From: Entoloma clypeatum
Taxonomy: Eukaryota > Basidiomycota > Agaricomycetes > Agaricales > Entolomataceae
Length of the DNA: 64,000 nt
Reading direction: 5' to 3'
Assembly: GCA_963565915.1 (NCBI GenBank)
Contig: OY751495.1
Location: 4,030,001-4,094,000 of the forward strand
Below are positions 11,057-22,529 of the stretch, piece after piece. The position numbers and the translations under genes are program-made. Each line of letters starts with the position of its first letter. Positions within the stretch are counted from its first letter, which is position 1. A model generated the notes under the pieces. It saw nothing but the letters and a program-made list of their open reading frames with translations, was not told the origin of the DNA and ran no database searches.

Positions 11057-12153
11057 GGGCAGCCATGATTCTTCTCGGTGTCTTTCTTTGCTTTCTTTGC
11101 TCTTCACCACGCCCTCGGTGGGTTTACGATACCGAGGACGTGTTCGTGTTTGTTGTGCGGACATTGTAACTATTAATGCCATTGAACTTATTCGCAAATT
11201 GGGCCATTTTTTTCCCTCAAAAATCTCGCCGGGGACCGGTGTTCGTATTGGTGTTGCTTCTCGCGACTTGCGCGGCAGCCTCAACCATACCAATACCATT
11301 CCCGCCAAGGGCATGCGTCGAATTGTTGTTAATTTCCAGATTTCAGGCAGGCCATCCTGACTCCCGCCGGCATCCTCAACAGAGGGTTCGATGATGTCAG
11401 ATGTAAATCTTCTCGAGTACAGCCCCGATCCTGACAGTGACACCAGCCGCACTCGTCCTGCACTCCGATCCGAAAACTTGGGACAAACACAGCGGAAAAT
11501 TAAAACACGTCGCGCACGGTTTACATATGCCATCAGCTGCAAACTTGGAATCATTGCTCGATACCTTTCGCTGAACTTGAAGATCGTTTGAATTCTCAGG
11601 CTCGTCCTCCGGCCAAAAGCCAATGAAGTTGAATGAACAAGCCCGAAATTTCACGCCCATCGTTGCAATTTCGGTTCAGTGGTGTGTTCTCGGCGTGTCA
11701 CAGTCGATGCCGCAATCCAACTCATACTAAGTATGTATATTGCCAGTGCTTGTTCAGTGCAAGTACACGAAACTGAAATAAGTTTGGCTATATCGAGTTA
11801 CCGCAACTGAATAAAGACTCGTTTTCATTAACTGATGATAAATGTTGGATATTTTCGAGTACGTTTACATCAATATTGTGTCTTATTAGTGGTTGTGAGC
11901 CCTTTGGATAGCTTGATAAATGTGATACTTAGTACCATTCCACTTACTGATAAATTTGAGTACTCACTGTGTTCACTGAGTACACATTTTATTCATTCAT
12001 GCCGTCCAAGCTAAATGAAGGATTGGGGTTTTTCCCGATGGAGGCGAATATCCTCACTTTGGTGACGGCGATTGTCCTTCCTTCGCGTGGCAAAGGAAAT
12101 GGGCCGTGTACGGGTTGCTTGAGGGTCGCCATAGTGGCGTTCGAAGGCGACTC
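11057..12153. other. convergent intergenic region, no gene seen
   Basis: About 1.1 kb between the protease (plus) and the membrane-protein gene (minus). Frames here are on the opposite strand of the protease 3' end or have no recognisable domain. The segment 11449-11481 recurs nearly unchanged at about 16750-16783. Confidence 0.4.
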
Positions 12154-13139
12154 CTAGAGCCATGCGAAGTAGAACAAAAATCGGTGCGATACTCTAGAGA
12201 AGAGCAAATTCAAGTGAGTCGAAAAAAAGGGGCGAGAGAATAAGCTCACAGCTGACGCCCCGAAAACTACTCCAAATACTGTCGCCAGTGGGTTTCCCGT
12301 TGCTAAGAGCGGGATAAATATAAGGCCAGAAACAGTGTACAGCGTCATGGATTCGGCGAAAACTGCCACGAGGGAGATATATTGACGACCGTGGTCGATG
12401 CTTAGTTCCCTGATGATCCGGCTTCGGCAAAGAAGTCGACCCGCAATTAGGACGGTTGCGATGACGTTGAGCGCGAGGGAGGCTGTATGGAACCCAACGG
12501 CAAAAATGATGATTTGTTTGTGCTTCTCGTCCTGTTGATGGGAGAACGCAATGCCGGCAGTCCCAGAACCTGAGGAACTCGTTAGCGTGTGCCGGGAGAG
12601 AAAGAGCGTATGGGACATACTAAAAGACCCGACAAACAAGATGCATGGGATGACTGTGACGGCAAAATTCCCTCCCCAAACAACCCAAAGCCGGTAGATC
12701 TGAGGATAGTTGAGACCGCTCCCGTAAATCAGATAACAAGGAAACAATACTAGCAGACTGTCCGCCAACAAGATTTGGACTAGGTATACCACCTGCTCCA
12801 CGAGGTCTAGCGACTTGCTCATCTTTACTGCATTGGTAGGATTGACTGCGCTCTCTATTAAGAGCACCTCTGCGGATTTAATAAATGCGGTCATGAAGGT
12901 GGACGTTGCCAAGAGCGAAGCTACTGTGTATCCCAACAAGATCCAGTTCCATCTTGCTTTGGCGAGCAGGTAGTGGAGGCATATGACCGTTAGGGTGAAG
13001 AAGATGCCTGGCTTTGTGACCTGTGAAGTGAACGAAACGTGCCTAGGGACAAAAGCAACCCACCGTATGATACTAGAGCGACGGATGTACCTATGTAGAA
13101 TAACCTCGCCGTGGTTACGGGATCGCTGGCGATGTGCAT
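12154..13139 (-). CDS. seven-helix membrane protein of Agaricomycete type
   Basis: Function unknown. The chosen start is the ATG at 13137-13139 (MHIASDPVTTARLFYIG). An intron beginning GTGGGT and ending AAAGCCAG joins VALVSYG to IFFTLTVICLHYLL. A second intron (GTATGT to CCTCAG, about 12570-12620) joins VGSFS to SGTAGIAF. Hydrophobic helices are visible at LFYIGTSVALVSYG, FFTLTVICLHYLL, WILLGYTVASLLA, ILLADSLLVLFPCYLIYG, FAVTVIPCILFVG, IIIFAVGFHTASLALNVIATVLIAG, ISLVAVFAESMTLYTVSGLIFIP and ATVFGVVFGASAV, so seven or eight helices. YRLWVVWGGN after one helix matches a motif I know from many uncharacterised mushroom membrane proteins. A receptor-like role is only a guess. Confidence 0.7.
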
Positions 13140-14347
13140 GGGAGGCAGGATCGAGAGTTGGAAATCGCAAGAAGGGCGAAGACGAGATATTGGATTGGAC
13201 ATGGGAGGGAATGCTTGAATTGCCAAACTTATTCGGATCCGCGCAGCCTCCGACTCATGTGCTTGCACTGGCTAAGCCCTGGAAGTGTATCATCCATGAT
13301 GTCCGGGTCGAGTACCAGAGAGATGTGGTGTCATCACGGTGGCTGATAATCAACCGTGACATGCGGGGAGAACGCCTCGGCCCCCATCACGGTGCAAAAC
13401 CAAAGCCGAAACAAAGGTGAGAGTGTTGGGCTCGCTTTTGATACATTAAATAGTCATCACCTGTCCAAAGGGCGTTTTCCAATGCCTTCTTGGCCGGAGT
13501 CGGACACGTAAACGATGATTCAATTTGGAGCGTTGTCCTCCGAGTCGTACGGTGCCGAGAAGAAGTCCCCGGAACCCGAAATTCCGCGCTTCCATGCCCA
13601 ACCACACCGAACCATACCCAGGAATACTGGGGCCGCTGTGTCTCGCGGTGTCAAGTCTTCATGATAACTTGTATTGATTAATATTCCTCTTACCTGGGAT
13701 CCCGTCTAATTCTCGTCCGTATTCTAATGTCCTACAGCGCCGTCAAGTGTCAAAATAAAGGCTTGTTTGCCTTTATTTCTATCTCAAGGTATTGTTAATA
13801 AACCTTGTCACTCACCATCGTGTCGTATCCCACCTAAAACGAACAACCACTACGATCGTGACCTCGAGCAGTATGTTGAGGACAAAAGCGACAAGGGTGG
13901 GCGAACGAGAAATAGGATGGTTAGAACCGTGATGGATTTCCCCTTGTGGTATATGTTCTAACCTTTCGTTTATGACAGCGCATCTCACTTCCCCCCTTCC
14001 ACCCTCAAAAACAGCCAACACCGTGCGCACCGAGTGGATCGCGTTAGCAATGTTGGGTGACCTGTACAGTGCATCGAGACTCACAGGTCGCTTCCATGAT
14101 AGAGACGATCTTGAATGCGATCGTTTGTAAGTTGGTTGGGAGCAGCACTGTAGCTACTTAGTACTAAGGCAGTGAAGACTTGTTGGTACTCTATTCTGCG
14201 AGTTTACTGTCAGAAATTTGACTGTTTTATATCAAAGCCACATCTTCGCATACATGGTAGGAAGCTCCTGCGCGAGTGGGATAGGTTCGGCGTTGTTCAG
14301 TTCAATGATGTCAGGAACAAAGGCCATTCGTCATGAGCATCTTTGCC
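13140..14347. other. intergenic, no gene seen
   Basis: Lies upstream of the membrane-protein gene and ends at the target duplication of the P-like element. The frames at 12983-13420 and 13387-13605 are antisense to or overlap the promoter side of the membrane-protein gene and have no recognisable domain. Confidence 0.4.
13753..13778. repeat. perfect 10-bp hairpin containing AATAAA on both strands
   Basis: AAATAAAGGC, a 6-base loop, then GCCTTTATTT. AATAAA reads on each strand. It lies in the intergenic stretch 13140-14347, where no gene is supportable, so it could be a bidirectional polyadenylation signal or chance. Confidence 0.5.
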
Positions 14348-14355
14348 ATGTCTAC
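14348..14355. repeat. 8-bp target-site duplication (P-like element)
   Basis: ATGTCTAC at 14348-14355 and again at 16634-16641, flanking the inverted termini. An 8-bp duplication is made by P, hAT, Merlin and KDZ-type transposases. Confidence 0.9.
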
Positions 14356-14419
14356 CAAGGGGGTGTCGGAACGCGACTGCAGCAACACACGTCGGACTTT
14401 TTTTTTCGGCCTCGCGAGA

Positions 14420-14438
14420 CCCCCCCCCCCCCACCCCC
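14420..14438 (-). other. G-rich subterminal run, left end of P-like element
   Basis: Thirteen C, one A, five C on the plus strand, so the minus strand carries long G runs able to form a quadruplex. Partner of 16570-16596. Confidence 0.55.
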
Positions 14439-14498
14439 TCCTTCCTAATATAGTATGTTATACCCACAAACATATATATTTCTATGAAAAACATAAGA

Positions 14499-16354
14499 TC
14501 AAAACAATAAACCTCTCACAAAATTACAAATGAACGAGGACGTCAGCATGCAGGTACCTATCAGTTCATCCAGCATGATAATCTGATGAACAATCAGTGT
14601 GTTGCCAAGTAAACCGTGGGGAGAATCCGTGCCCTGCGCGATAGATGTGCGTGAATCTGAGTTACAACAGGAAATGATATTGATTTCAACCTCTGCAACC
14701 TCTGGATAGGACGGAGAGACGATCAAGGCACGCAGCACGACATTTCGTCTGATGGTCGTGAGGCTTGGCAGGGACAGTGATAGGTGAGCAAATTCAGCGA
14801 CACGTGCACCACCCAAGCGAAGGAGGACAATTGCACGTTGGATGTCATCGTCCGTGTACCCCTTTGGCCGATACAGCTTCACCGCTGCGCGCTCGTACTG
14901 CTGGATGAGCACTTTGATTCCGGCACGATTCTTCAAAGCCGCCTGTACTAGCGCAGCAACTCGTTCCACTCTTCCACTTGCAATTGCCACGATAAACTGT
15001 TTGTGGTCCTCCATCGCCCTTGTCCGCACGAGAAGCTTCTGACCGTCGTTGAATTTTGACAGACGAAGTTCAGCGATTTGATCCTTCTTTCGACGTACGA
15101 CTTCAATCAGTCCTCCCACTCCATGATACGCAAGCGGAAGACTCTCATGAGCTCCATGCTCGATTCGGCTCATGATACCCTGGTACAGCTGACTCGAGGT
15201 GAGTCGGAGGCATTCCTTGCATGGCGCTCCTTCCATCTGGGTGTATTTCTGACAAGACTTGGCCAGAATATAGAAAGCGTCGTCGATGGATCGATAATTC
15301 CAGGGTACGGCATACTCGCGGTGTATGCCGAATGGGTACGAGGTATGTGGGTACTTCCCCTCTGGAAAATGGATGAGGGTGCCCTCGCATGGCCATCTGT
15401 ATGAGGTTCCAACAGTTGCGGTGTGTTCTTCACTCCTCGACTCGCCTCTAACTCGTCTACTCGATCCTACAGGCTCGCCTGTCATGTCCCCCGGGCTGTC
15501 CACATCAATGATGTCCAACATCCCACCCGCAGCTTGTGATTTCAGGGCAGGGGGTTGTATAGGATAACTACCGCTCAATGTGAGTAACGAATTCGGATTG
15601 AAACGATTGATATTCTCACCGTTTGTCCACCTCCCTGACTAGTGCCTGAATCTTCATTTCAAACAAAACTCCCTTTAAGCCCCTCTCAACAACGAAAAAC
15701 CTCAAGACGTTGATGAAGCCATCCAGCCCGAACTTTCCACGATTCAGCATCTGCGAAACCGCGTCCTCCATCTCTGCCATGCCCCATCCAAACGAGGACT
15801 TGAACATCGAGTTCAAAGTCATCCAATCGTCCTCATCCTCCTCCTGCTGCGAGATACAGGTGTGGGGGTCTGTCGCGAACATGCTTAGACGGTGTGTTGG
15901 AGTCGCAATTGGTACGTCGTCCGGGATTCGTCCAGCTGCGTGCTCAAGGTCTTGAATCAGCCTCATGCCTTCTGGACAGACCTCTGCCTGGGGACTCGTG
16001 TTCCTTCTCTCGTCCGCTTTGGACGTTCTTCCGGCAGTGCTCGGCGCGTCGACCAACGGGGGAGCACAAGTCATCGATCGATGGACTGGCACTTTCGGCT
16101 TCAAGAAATTACGGATAGAGGCTTGACCGAGATTTGCGCGCTTCCATCCGCTGGCCTTTTGCTTGCATTTTGACGATGTCTGGTGTGCGTCGAGGTTGGC
16201 ATAGCCGCCTGTTCCAACATTCACGATTGTTTTACAGTCCGGGCACTCTAGCGTGCTTCCATGAACGAATTGCTGACCATTACTACTGTCCAAGAGTTAG
16301 ATATCGATTTTTGAGATCTTTTTCGTCTTACTCCTTGTTCTTGCTTTTCACCAT
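14499..16354 (-). CDS. transposon-encoded protein, P-element-like front part, three exons
   Basis: The start ATG at 16352-16354 (MVKSKNK) splices (GTAAGACG to TTGGACAG) to SNGQQFVHG. A second intron (GTGAGA to GCGGTAG, about 15568-15622) joins EVREVDK-side sequence to YPIQPPALK. Visible: a C2HC-type zinc site (Cys22, Cys25, His42, Cys48), a PCNA-box-like QASIRNFL at about residues 62-69, an acidic middle, a Cys-containing block (CEGTLIHFP, CKECLRL), then a helical region with KGYTDDDIQRAIVLLRLGGA and LSLPSLTTIRRN. That last block resembles the HTH that precedes the catalytic core of P/THAP9 transposases. IIMLDEL, which could hold the first catalytic Asp, lies about 20 residues from the end, and the rest of the core is absent. 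The family assignment is inference from memory of motifs; the gene model is well supported. Confidence 0.6.
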
Positions 16355-16569
16355 TGTCTATAACGTCGAGCACGATGAGGAGTTCAAAATATGTTCATTT
16401 TTGTCTGGTTCTCATCCTACTCTACTGTCGTCACCTGTCAGATGTTGGTCAAGGTCTTGTAAGGATCCGCAACTAGCGTCTTTGCATCGGGCTCATTCGG
16501 CGGTCCCGACTGGGCATCCTGACTGCCGTTTTCGGTTAATTAATCGGGGGGTCGGACTTTTTTTTTTCA

Positions 16570-16596
16570 CCCCCGAGGACCCCCTCCCCCCCACCC
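16570..16596 (-). other. quadruplex-type motif, right end of P-like element
   Basis: The minus strand reads G3, T, G7, A, G5, a 5-base loop, G5: four G runs with short loops, matching the usual quadruplex pattern. Confidence 0.6.
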
Positions 16597-16802
16597 ACGT
16601 GTGTTGCCGGGATCGCGTTCCGACACCCCCTTGATGTCTACGTCGTAAATTTCTAGTGTCCTCACTGTCTCACCGCTTTACCACTCCGGTGGGGCTCGTA
16701 TACTAACTCATCAACCAACGTGTTCTCAAGTATCTGTTAGTACGGTCGCCGCATTCGTTCTGCACTCCGATCCGAAAACTAGCGTGACAACATCCTAATG
16801 CG

Positions 16803-16807
16803 GAGAC
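16803..16807. repeat. 5-bp target-site duplication (Copia A)
   Basis: GAGAC at 16803-16807 and 22839-22843 immediately outside the LTRs. Confidence 0.88.
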
Positions 16808-17116
16808 TGTTGAAGTTCCACCTGGGCGCTAGCCACAGATGTACTGAGCAACCTGCCACAGTGGAAGTACTCTACATAACCGTTCTAGCCACTTACATGG
16901 TTTGGGAGGGGTGAGGCTGGTGAGAGCGGTTGAGGCTGGTAAGAGCGATGGAGCTGGTTAAGAGTCAAGAGACAACTTGTTGATATTGACAGTTTCCTGG
17001 TCTTATATACCATACTACTGTTTGTACCAACCAAACAAGTATGTAATGAAGATATGTAAAGGTCACGTGATGTAATCTAATCTAATCTAATCTACGTGAT
17101 GGGAAAAGTTTCAACA
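16808..17116 (-). repeat. 3' LTR of Copia A
   Basis: Bounded by TGTTGAAG and CAACA on the plus strand. Carries the fourfold TAATC pentamer near 17074-17096 and ACGTGA sites. Diverged from the 5' LTR, closer to copy C in the R/U5 half. Confidence 0.9.
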
Positions 17117-17191
17117 CCCCCCCATATTTAGTACATACTTCTAAATACATCTTACTTTTTCCCACATATATATATAGGTACTCTGCTTCGC

Positions 17192-20100
17192 CTAGTTTTT
17201 TATCAATCCGAAGTACGGGATAAACTTGGAAAAGAGGATTTTTCCCAGATTTTTAGTTAAAAGGTCTGCAGGGTTGTTCACTCCTTCAATGAATTCGACC
17301 GTAATTATTCCTTCGGAGACTTTTTCTCTGACGAAGTGGAATCGTATGTTAATGTGCTTGGATCGCTTCTCAGTTACAGGGTTGGATGCGATAAAGACGG
17401 AGCCATTGTTATCTCCATAGATCGGGACTGATCCGATCTGCATCCCAAGTTCGGCAAGCATGCTTCTAAGCCATGTCACTGCGCGACTGCAATCTGATAG
17501 CGCCATGTATTCTGCTTCCGTGGAAGAGAGGGCAATGGTTTTTTGTGCCGATGAAACCCATGTTACTGCTCCAGATGCCAGTGATACGAAGTAACCAGTG
17601 GTGGACTTCCTGGTGTTTTCGTCTGACGCCCAATCGGAGTCTGTGAATGCGTAGATTCCTTTCCCAGAATCACCATCGTACATGATCGCGTAATTTTTTG
17701 TTGCCTTCAAATACCTGCAAATATCCCTTGCCACTTCTAAATGGCATTTGGTAGGGTTTGCGGAAAATTGGGACATTTTGATCACGGCGAAACAAATGTC
17801 GGGTCTTGTCCCGATCATTAAGTACAATAATGATCCAATGACGGATTGGTACTTGGATCTGAGTTCTGCATTGGGTTCATCTTCAGACTTCATGGGTTTG
17901 TAGCCCGTCGGGAGTGGGGTATGGGTGGCATTAGATTCGCTCATCCCCATGCGTGCCAGAATTTTCTCAAGGTAGGGTACTTGATCAATGAAGATCCTTT
18001 TCCCACGTTGCCTTATTTGGATAGAGAGAAATTCTTTTGGTTCCCCATCAGGGACTAGGTGGCCTAGGTCCCTACATTCCCATGTTGTCATGAAGGCCTT
18101 CTTCTTTTCCAGCGTGTATTCCCGGTTTGTGCCGAGAAAAGCAGAGTCATCGACATAAATGACAGCGATCACAGTTTCCCCATTGGTACTTGTGTGAATA
18201 AAAACTCCCGCATCGGAGTGAAGCCGGACAAAGCCGAGCTTTTTCATGGAGGAATCAAGTTCCCTCCACCAGGCTAATGCGGCCTGCTTGAGTCCGTATA
18301 GGGCTTTGTATAGTCGGTACACGAGGTTTTCTTTCCCTTTTACTATGTAGCCCTCAGGCTGTCGCATGTAAATTACCTCACGGAGTGTTCCATAGAGGAA
18401 GGCTGCTGAGACATCCAAGAGTGTCATGAACCACCCTTCAAGGGCTGTCAATGCCAGAATTAATCGGACGGTCTCGTATCTCACTACTGGTGAGAAGATC
18501 TGATCGAAGTCAATCCCTTCTACCTGTGAGAAACCTTTTGCAACAAGGCGCGCTTTCAAACGCCCGTCGGATTTTTCGTTGTAAACCCATTTGTTTCTTA
18601 GTGCTTTCCTCCCTGTAGGCAGGGGTACTAACTCCGTGATCACCCCGCGGCTTTTGAGCATGTCTAGCTCTTTTTGTTCTGCCGCATACCAATCTTCTTT
18701 GTTCGGAAGAGAGTATATGTCTTTGTGTGACATTTCGATGATGCCTACTTGGATGGAGATTGCCTCCATCAGGAGATCGTTCATCCATGCCGTTTGACCG
18801 CCTAATCTACGTCTTCGATCCATTTTTTCAAGATCAGAAGCAGGGGTGTCTTCCCCATAGATGCTATCTGGCATTCTGCGAACTCGTCGTTCCCTGATCG
18901 GTCGATCTGGTACTTGTTCGGGTTCCGGAGTGGGTACTCGCGGTTCATCATCTGGCTCGCTAGACGGCAAGTCATCGTCTGATTCAGGGTGATCCTGTCC
19001 AGTGGGAACAGGGTCGTGAGGTTTTTCGTAATGACTGTCATTGTCATCGTTTCCGGGGATGAGGTCCTCAAACTCATCAGCCGGTTCTGGGTTTTCCATT
19101 TCTGGATGGTTTTCTGGCAAAGGGTCGATGTGGCATCTTGGGTACTTGCTTTCATCAAAGATAGCTTTCCCACCCATGAAAATTGTATTAGTCTCAGGAT
19201 CCATGAAACGGTATCCTTTGACCCCTGGCTTCGATCCGAGATAAATATCAATCGAGATCTAAATTCCAGGGAATTTCTACGTTTTTCTTTTGGGATATAC
19301 ACATATGCTTGACATCCGAAGACTCTGATGCTTGACATATCGGGAATCTCATTGGTCACCCTGAAGTAAGGGGTATTCCATTCGAGACGCTGCATGGGGG
19401 TTCTGTTGTAGAGAAAAGCTGCATGTTCCAAACAGAATTCCCACCACATAGGTGGTAAGCACGCGTCGAAGCGCAAGGCCTGAGATTTCTCCCACAGGGT
19501 TCGATTTATCCGTTCTGCTCGACCATTCTGCTGGTGCTGATACGGGAGCGTGACGTCGATCAGAATTCCATGATCGGCAAGTACATCCTTGTATTTGTTA
19601 AATTCTCCACCTCCATCAACTCGCCATTTCTTAGGAGTGGCGGCGAATTGATTCTGGATCATCGCAAGGAATTGTCGTAGTGCCATGACAGCATCCGACT
19701 TCTTCCTAAGCAAGACGACCCAGACGTGGGATGAAAAATCGTCCAAAAACGTAAGGAAATATTTATATTTGTGGTATGATGCCGTGGATATTTGTTTAAG
19801 ATCGGAATGGATCAGATCAAAGGTTTTTGTTGCCCTTGTTATCGAATTTGGATATGATTGATTAGGCATTTTCCCTTTGAGGCAGCCTGTGCAACTTTCC
19901 TGTGATTTTTCACGTACTAGTGTTTCAGGTACCCCTTTGGTACTGGTGGGAATCTTTCGGAGCGCTTGATCATTTGGGTGACCAAGACGCTTGTGCCATG
20001 TTTCGACAGTGATTTCGCTTGAGATCGCATGGATCTGATCATAGCGTATTTCAGTGTCTAACCAGTAAATGGTTTGACCAAGGATGTGAGGGGTAAACTG

Positions 20101-21990
20101 GATTTTGCTCAGCCCTTTGGAGATGTTGATTTCTCCACGAGTCCCGTCTACTTTGTAACCATGGTTAAGAAAGACGCCTAAGGACAATAGGCGTGTGTCC
20201 ATGTCCGGGATGTAGAATACCGGTCTGAGAAGATGGGTTTTAACTTCCCCATTTAGGGTGTGCCGTACTGGAACGGCCCCAACTCCGAGTATTTCCAGTT
20301 TCTTTCCTTTAGCAGCAGTTTGGACGAATCGCTTGACCGTGAGAGGTCTATAGTATGCGAAGTCTTTGAACTCATGCGTAAAGTGTAGAGAGGCACCGGA
20401 ATCTAATATCCATTGTGCACGTTCTTTTTCCTTACAATGTGTACAAGAGGCGAAATGTTTAATATATTTTTTGTGTAGATCACTGCTAATGTGATCTACG
20501 CACTCTGTACTGGTACTGGCTAATATATCATACGTCTGTTGAGAGGTATTATTAGCATTCCGCAATTGGTAAGGTTTGAGAAAATGTTCTGACGAACCGT
20601 CAAGTTCAATCTCGTCCTCAAATACATCCGTCCCCATCCGTTCCTGGTCGATGTCCATCATTTTCAGCGATTCTTCTATCGACGGGGCTACGCGACGCTG
20701 TTTAGCCGGCCTTTTGTCAATGTCAGGAATGATGGTATCTAAGATACGGAGGTTTGACCCAGAGGGTTGAGCACCGATTTCTCGGGCGAGTCTTCGCACC
20801 CTCTCGTTCTTTTTCCACACAGATGGCTTTCCAGAAGGAAGCCCGGTGTACTGGGAAGGAGGAGGGTTCATGCGTTGCAGGAGCGACTGCATTTTTTCCG
20901 ACTCAGGCTGCGCGGTACTTGTAGTTTTCCCGCGGCCCGTTATAGTGGTGAAGGCAGGTGCATGATGAGGAGGGAGAGGGCAAGGAGCACGTTGACGAGG
21001 AGGAAGGGGACAAGGAGCAGGACGACGAGGGGTGTGCTCAATGGCTGGTGCGATGAACTCGACCATCTCCTCGGCATGGTCGGAGTCGTTGTCGGCATTG
21101 TTGGCGCGTTTCTTCTGGTTGCGCCAGCGTCCCTTTCCCTTCTTCTTTTCAGAAGCGGTACTTGGGTCGGTCGAGTTAGGCTGCTCATCAGCATTGTTCC
21201 GCGAGGTACTCGGCGCTGTCTGCTTTTCCCATTTGGGGTCTTGCCCCTTTCGCTTGGTCCCGGAGATTTTCCGGGCCTGCTCGTTGGACGCCCGAGTAGA
21301 CCCAATCACATACTTGCGTCTGTACTCCGATACGATGCTGTCGGCGACGGCCTGCCATGTGAAGTCATCGGCGTCGTAGACCTGGAAGAGGGCGGTGGAG
21401 AGAGATGACCAAGCGTCAGGAATGGCGCTTGCCAGGATCATAGCCTGCATCAGGTCAGGCACGACGAACTTCGCGTCGCTGAGGTGAGCGAAGAGTGATC
21501 CGAGGCGCTCGATTTCCGGTACGGGGTCGCGACCCGAGAGCTTGAAGGAGGCAGCAGCCTTGAAGTCGCCAAAAATGGTGGCGGGGGAGACCTTTGAATA
21601 CGCGTCTTTCAACGATGTCCAAGCTTCCTTTGAGGTTGAGGCGTCCTTGATGTGCCTCCTGATTGCTTCGGAGACTTTGAGACGGATGGAACCCAGAGCC
21701 ATGTCGTCGTCTCTGATCCAGGCCTTCTTTTCCTTGGCGAAGGCGGGATGGTCGACAGTGATAGTGACCGCCGGAGGTTGAGTCGCAGATGTCGCAGATG
21801 TCGAGGTGGCCAAGGCAGGGGTGGAGACTGTGACCGTAAAGTCCTTGATGTCGGGGCGCTCAATGTCGCCGGATACGAGACGCCATACTCCTTGATGGAG
21901 AAGGTACGACTTCATCTTCTCGGCCCAGCTCTGGTAGTCAATGCCGTCGAAGACGACGATGGAGTCGAGGGCGGAGCGAGAGGTAGACAT
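17192..21990 (-). pseudogene. Copia A gag-pol, one frameshift
   Basis: Polyprotein of about 1600 residues starting at the ATG at 21988-21990 (MSTSRSALDS). It carries gag, a proline-rich APCPLPPR repeat, protease WILDSGASLHFT, integrase (HKRLGHPND, CTGCLKGK, LIHSDLK, RVDGGGEF, NGRAERINRT), reverse transcriptase (LLDVSAAFLYGT, VIYVDDSAFLG) and RNase H ending KHINIRFHFVRE and PADLLTKNLG. Near 19247 one base is missing relative to copies B and C: GATTGATATTTATC replaces GATTGATGATTTATC, so integrase and reverse transcriptase fall in different frames. The stop at 17192 and the C-terminal SKFIPYFGLIKN are intact. Not functional as a single protein. Confidence 0.9.
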
Positions 21991-22028
21991 TTTGTAGATG
22001 AATCTAAAAAAGGGTTCCCAATCAGTGG

Positions 22029-22168
22029 ACAGGGCGGGGGATGTCGCCAGAAACAAGGCGCCAGACTCCTTGATGGAGGAGGTAAGACTTCATCTTCTCG
22101 GCCCAGCTCCGGTAGTCGATGCCGTCAAAGGCAGTGATTGTGTCGAGGGCAGAACGAGAGGTAGACAT
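22029..22168 (-). pseudogene. duplicated gag N-terminus of copy B type in Copia A leader
   Basis: From an ATG at 22166-22168 this reads MSTSRSALDTITAFDGIDYR and about 46 codons matching copy B, up to SGDIPRP near 22031. It then breaks into CACTGATTGGGAACCC, which is the leader just ahead of the gag ATG in copy C. The upstream ATG is out of frame with the main gag start at 21990, so it would interfere with translation of the full protein. Confidence 0.85.
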
Positions 22169-22515
22169 TTTGAATGAATCTAAAAAGGGTTCTCAATCAG
22201 TGATGTGTTATGAATATGATTCGAGAAAACAATTGAATGATTCCTTATGACATATTCCCTTCAGGAATAGCGGTCATGGGAAAACCCTTTATATGTCAGA
22301 AACGTGTAAGGTGCGATCAACGTTTCCACATGGAGTGTACTAGGTCAATCCCCTTAGGGACGTCTCATGACAGGTACTTGTCGTAATGACGTTCCCAGGT
22401 TCATATGTGAAGAAGTATGACTCAGAACCTAGATCTTTCGATCGGTTCTTTGCCAACCAGGGTAGAGTGGGCAGGTACTCGCTGTTGCCAGCGTTTCCCA
22501 GGTCCCTCTGCTATC

Positions 22516-22529
22516 CGGGGCCCATAACC
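22516..22529 (-). other. primer-binding site, Copia A
   Basis: The minus strand reads GGTTATGGGCCCCG directly after the 5' LTR, complementary to the anticodon arm of eukaryotic initiator tRNA-Met. Same sequence as in copies B and C. Confidence 0.75.

Larger units (their letters stand above)
14356..16633 (-). mobile_element. P-like DNA transposon with 21-bp perfect inverted termini, 2278 bp
   Basis: Left end CAAGGGGGTGTCGGAACGCG at 14356-14375 is the exact inverse of 16614-16633, and similarity continues through AACACACGT about 36 bp in. Inside each end, in the same orientation, is GTCGGAC followed by 9-10 T and then a C-rich run. The single gene (14499-16354, minus) fills almost the whole element. 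The size is too small for a full transposase, so I infer an internally deleted or non-autonomous copy. Confidence 0.85.

Noticed and set aside
10766..11623. 285-residue minus-strand frame over the protease 3' end
   Set aside because: Antisense to well-supported protease exons and introns, no domain.
20767..21408. Long plus-strand frame inside Copia A
   Set aside because: Shadow of the gag-pol frame on the opposite strand; similar shadows occur in copies B and C.
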